Of a stretch of DNA of 48,514 nucleotides, positions 45,241 through 48,514 are shown in pieces. How positions within the stretch are numbered: position 1 is the first letter of the stretch; the number at the start of each line of letters is the position of its first letter. The stretch spans positions 457,331-505,844 of the forward strand of contig NMRA01000325.1 in the NCBI GenBank assembly GCA_002633005.1, in the 5' to 3' direction. The position numbers and the translations under genes are program-made. This stretch comes from Phoronis australis (Eukaryota; Phoronida; Phoronidae). Under the pieces are notes generated by a model. That model was not told where the DNA came from, made no database searches, and was given only the letters and a program-made list of their open reading frames with translations.

Positions 45241-47320
45241 ATGGAACCAATGAAGGTTTTGAAGGAGAGACTTCTAACGAATCTCAAAGAGTTTCCAAAC
45301 TCAGTCTGCCTGGACAGATGTCCTGTGAAGGTAATGAAAAATGTTAAGAAAAAGCTGTTGAGCGAGGATGAAGATGACCCACTATAAATATTCTATGAAA
45401 ATGCTAACGAAAATTTACCCTCCCTTTTGGAAATGCAGCTCCGCTAGGGATAGAAACAAAAAGGTACGGGAAGCTGAGTCAAAAATATGGTTGCCTGGGC
45501 TAACTATGCGAACATGCTTATCAAAAGTGAAAACCTGGGAAAGGCAGAAAAAAATATTAGCGAACTCAAGCGTATGGTGAGCAAACAGAATTATGCGGAA
45601 CAGGTAACTAACGCAAAGGCATAACTAGCTTATTCCTACTCAAAGCTTGGACCAAGGTATCACCCACACCCTATAAATATGTATGGTGAAGTATTGGCAG
45701 CACATCCTGAGAAATGGCAATGGAGCTATAGATATGGGGTCGTTCTACAAAGGTGTCTCAATGCAGAAGCATACATCGACGACAAAGATTTCGATGCTAG
45801 CAGTATGTCTATTGAAGGAGTCCGGTCTCTCATGAAAGTTATCGACTGTCCCGATGTTGAACAAGCATGTTTGGCAAAGACTTGGAGAAAGATAGGCACC
45901 ATGACGTGGTTGTATTCCGGCATACCATCTGTGTACAAAAAACCGAACGATCTGGCTACAGATTGTGTTTCGGACATTTGTAAAGAAAAATCCATACCGG
46001 AGTTAAATGATGCATATTGCATGGAAAAAGACATCGAACTAGCCCCAGATGACCGTACCGTTCTGCAGGAATGTGGACGATTTTACCACAGACGTGAACA
46101 TCAAAACTTAAAGAAAGCAAGACAGTACTTAGAGGAGTCTTACAGAATACATCGGACTACATTCAATTGCTTGCATTTAGGCCTCGTGGACGTGGATGAG
46201 TGGAATGTGGAGGTAAGGACCAAAAATCAGTGAACCTGGATGATTAAAAAGAAACTTTCTTTCGATCAGCCTGCAAGTAGAGAAGAGAAAAAGGGTTTCA
46301 CAAATCGTGCTCTTGAAAGGTTTGAAGAAGCAAGTCAATAGCGGAGTTGCAACGCCGCCATATTGGAAATGGGTCAGAATGTTGCATTGTGGTTAAGCTG
46401 GTAAACAAGTACGNAGTGGAATGTGGAGGTAAGGACCAAAAATCAGTGAACCTGGATGATTAAAAAGAAACTTTCTTTCGATCAGCCTGCTAGTAGAGAA
46501 GAGAAAAAGGGTTTCACAAATCGTGCTCTTGAAAGGTTTGAAGAAGCAAGTCAATTATGTGAGCGTACTTCAGTGCCTGCGCTCTTCAACAAGGGAATAA
46601 CATATCGTCGGCTCAATAAGCCAGTAGATGCAATGAAGTGTTTTGAAGCGGTGTTAGATATTCATAGGTGCAACTTAATGAACAAGATTAACTGTTATGA
46701 ACAACAGGGCTTCTGTTATGTGAAATTGTCACAAGAAGAAAATGATGAAGAAAAAAAAGAGATTGAGGAAGACGCCATTGTAATGTTTTTCTTTGCCGTT
46801 GAGTACGCTGTCTATCTTTCTGTCGCTTCCTTTTCGTTAAACCTACCCATCATGTTATACTTTGCAAGACCTTCTCGAGGCTAAAACAGAGAAATATCCC
46901 AGAGAATGTACTAGAGGCCATAAGCAATTTACTCGCCTGGATCAATTACTCGGACAGTATGCACGTGCGCTGAAATACTTTGATGAAGTTACATGTATAA
47001 ATTTGATCCAAGCGATTTCGATGCTTATTTGGATAAGGCCATTTTGCATATGTCAAAAGGAGAATACCAGGAAGTCGTAAACCTGCTAATGATGTTGTTG
47101 CCTACTGTTCTCATAGAGTGTGTCCTTAAGATCAAACAGATTCTGATCGACGCTGCGGTAATGGTTGCTGAGCGAAATCTGAAAAAGGGAAGGAAAGCAT
47201 AGCTAAGGGATACTTCCAGAGAGCTTATAAGGCTGTGTTTGAGGTGGAGGTTATTCTAAGACCTGACGCGTATGACATTTATCTCACTGGCCAAGAATCT
47301 GATGAAAACAGAATACTTCT
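45241..47320 (+). pseudogene. Third IFIT-like TPR-TIR copy, broken
   Basis: Homologous to gene 1 from its intron end onward; the stretch before the ATG also aligns, including the CACCCTTTTAG acceptor. The start MEPMKVLKERLLTNLKEFPN is followed by an in-frame stop after EDEDDPL, a deletion after LEMQL, stops at AKA-LAYSYSKLG and KNQ, and several frameshifts. The longest surviving stretch (45679-46233) covers the first TPR block. The 50-aa repeat array is gone: REEKKGF runs straight into NRALERFEEASQLCER. At the 3' end it reaches YDIYLTGQESDEN, then homology ends at the 35-bp tandem repeat, so the TIR-like domain is missing. It is closer to gene 1 than to gene 2 and in opposite orientation to both. 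Confidence 0.9.
46199..46555 (+). repeat. 141-bp duplication around a single N in the pseudogene
   Basis: 46199-46339 and 46415-46555 differ at one base by eye. Between them lie about 75 bases of unrelated sequence and one N at 46414. This pattern is typical of an assembly join that kept two overlapping contig ends, although a real tandem duplication is possible. Confidence 0.8.
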
Positions 47321-47332
47321 AGAGACCTGGGG

Positions 47333-47437
47333 GACCACCATCTCTAGCTGACCCGACTAGAGACAGTGACCACCATCTCTAGCTGACCCGACTAGAGACA
47401 GTGACCACCATCTCTAGCTGACCCGACTAGAGACAGT
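47333..47437 (+). repeat. Three exact 35-bp repeats, each with a hairpin
   Basis: Three head-to-tail copies begin GACCACCATC. Each contains TCTCTAG ... CTAGAGA as inverted 7-mers around a 9-nt loop. They start a few bases after the third TPR-TIR copy loses homology, so they mark or caused the breakpoint. Identical spacing recalls CRISPR only superficially, since there are no spacers. Confidence 0.9.
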
Positions 47438-47439
47438 GA

Positions 47440-48120
47440 AGCTCCTATAGGCACTTCATACGCCGAAAGCTTTTTTGCGAATTATTGCAGTGAACTCCAC
47501 CAAGCTGGCATTATAGGGCAAGAGTACTCACCATGCTCTGCTCTGTCAGAGGGTTCTCAAAAATAGTCTATACTGATGGTTGACTGTCAACTGAATGACT
47601 TCACTCTTAAGCCACGTCTTCGTAGCCCCAACATGAGCATCTTGACAGTTAAGATTCTCAAAGGTCAATGTAATACACCAAGTACACACTGAATATTATT
47701 ACTAACACACAAAATGTATAAACGCATAGGTTCTCAATATTTTGCTCAAAATTTCCTAGACAAATGCTGGTTAGCGCGAGCACAACAGGGCTTTCTTCCA
47801 ATGCAACAAGAGCGAAAGAGGCTGAACATGCGGGCTCAGCGGACAACCCGAATATCACCAGCAGACCCTGACTGGCCAAAACAAAAGACCAGTTAGCCAC
47901 AAGAGGGGTTAACGTAACAAGCAATTAGGCAATCCTAACAAACCTGACCTGAAGGGTCAGAGGACACATACCTGTCAGTTTCAGAGTTCATCACATTAGG
48001 CCTCACACTGATTAAAAAATCAAAGTCACGTTGTTTTAAGTACCTTTTGTGTATAGAGGAATGCTATAAGAGGACGTCGTTGTCTTTAATTCCTTTGGAC
48101 TCAAACAAATACTCCCGTAA
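47440..48120. other. Non-coding stretch, nothing recognised
   Basis: Frames at 47658-47924 (minus) and 47714-47896 (plus) overlap and have no family resemblance. No gene or repeat is supported. Confidence 0.35.
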
Positions 48121-48293
48121 TCAAACTTTTTGTTTGAGCAGTTCTTCGTTCAGTTGCCCAAATTGGCAACTGGCCATTTTCAATTCTGCGTGCCAGGTGG
48201 TATGACATCATGTCTCCTGCGCGTGCAGTGTTAAAAATGGCCAGTTGCGGATTTGGGAAACTGAACGAAGGACTATTCGTAAAAAGAGTTTGA
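48121..48293. mobile_element. Foldback/MITE-like element
   Basis: The arms 48121-48182 and 48234-48293 are imperfect reverse complements: TCAAACTTTTTG / AAAAAGAGTTTGA at the ends, and CTTCGTTCAGTTGCC / AACTGAACGAAG and CAACTGGCCATTTT / AAAATGGCCAGTTG inside. The total is 173 bp with no coding capacity. No target duplication was defined. Confidence 0.65.
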
Positions 48294-48514
48294 TTGCAAT
48301 CAAAGCATAAATGGCTCAGTTCTCGATTCTGGTAAATGAAGGAAGGATCATTCGGAAAGATTTGTTGATTGCGTGGAAAGATTTAAAGACTCCAACTTCC
48401 TTCTAATATGGCCAAGTACACTTGAAAGGTACATATTATTTACAGTAATTTAACAATTTAGCCAGGGTTAAGCATAATTTGCAGAAAATCTTACAGCGTA
48501 CAGGCTACATTAGG

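Noticed and set aside
47333-47437. 35-bp direct repeats as a CRISPR array
   Set aside because: Copies abut head to tail with no spacers between them.

Overview
The window looks like draft genomic sequence from an invertebrate animal, not a prokaryote or a virus. There are no operons and coding density is low. It holds several transposon superfamilies (non-LTR, BEL/Pao, hAT, pogo-type and Helitron-like), MITEs, microsatellites, splice-acceptor-like sequences next to coding starts, and runs of N. An expanded family combining IFIT-like TPR arrays with a TIR-like domain suggests an invertebrate deuterostome (hemichordate or cephalochordate type). A lophotrochozoan cannot be excluded, and I did not identify the species.

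The core of the window is a small dispersed family of large, essentially single-exon genes encoding TPR proteins with a TIR-like C-terminal domain. Gene 1 (8341-11331, minus, 996 aa) and gene 2 (29550-32045, minus, 831 aa) have intact reading frames. A broken third copy lies at 45241-47320 on the plus strand, and an orphan fragment of the TIR-like domain lies at about 28960-29396, just downstream of gene 2. The N-terminal two thirds resembles vertebrate IFIT (interferon-induced TPR) proteins. The last ~140 residues show a TIR-like pattern: an ESD-containing first strand/helix, a BB-loop-like NNIPP, an SK-x3-E helix and a CW box. All three starts sit 7 nt after a conserved pyrimidine-rich AG, which implies a 5' intron ending just before the ATG, much as in IFIT genes. 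Gene 1 has expanded a serine-rich linker into four 50-aa repeats; gene 2 keeps one unit, which contains DSGYHS, a match to the beta-TrCP phosphodegron pattern. If the reading is right, the family joins RNA/protein-binding TPR scaffolds to TIR signalling or NAD-cleaving chemistry in innate immunity.

Layout. 1-8200: no recognisable gene; degenerate minisatellite, a 42-bp-arm palindrome, a foldback element and a mariner-type MITE. 8200-11450: gene 1. 11450-16500: repeats and two copies of a GC-rich MITE. 16500-17350: decayed non-LTR reverse transcriptase (minus). 17350-21250: no supported gene. 21260-21805: BEL/Pao fragment. 22400-23020: 33-bp Pro/Ser minisatellite followed by a DDE-transposase-like basic tail. 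23134-23911: 5'-truncated LINE with a 13-bp target-site duplication. 24660-25275: hAT transposase remnant. 26457-26851: assembly gap. 28960-32060: orphan TIR fragment and gene 2. 32976-33260: L1-like RT fragment. 35070-43639: two inverted copies of a dimeric, non-autonomous Helitron2/Helentron-like element, carrying eight DR1 nuclear-receptor-type motifs, around a 3.5-kb spacer. 43640-48514: hypothetical coding pieces, a third GC-rich MITE, the pseudogene, a 35-bp hairpin tandem repeat and a terminal foldback element.

All calls come from reading the sequence by eye. No database search or folding was run.
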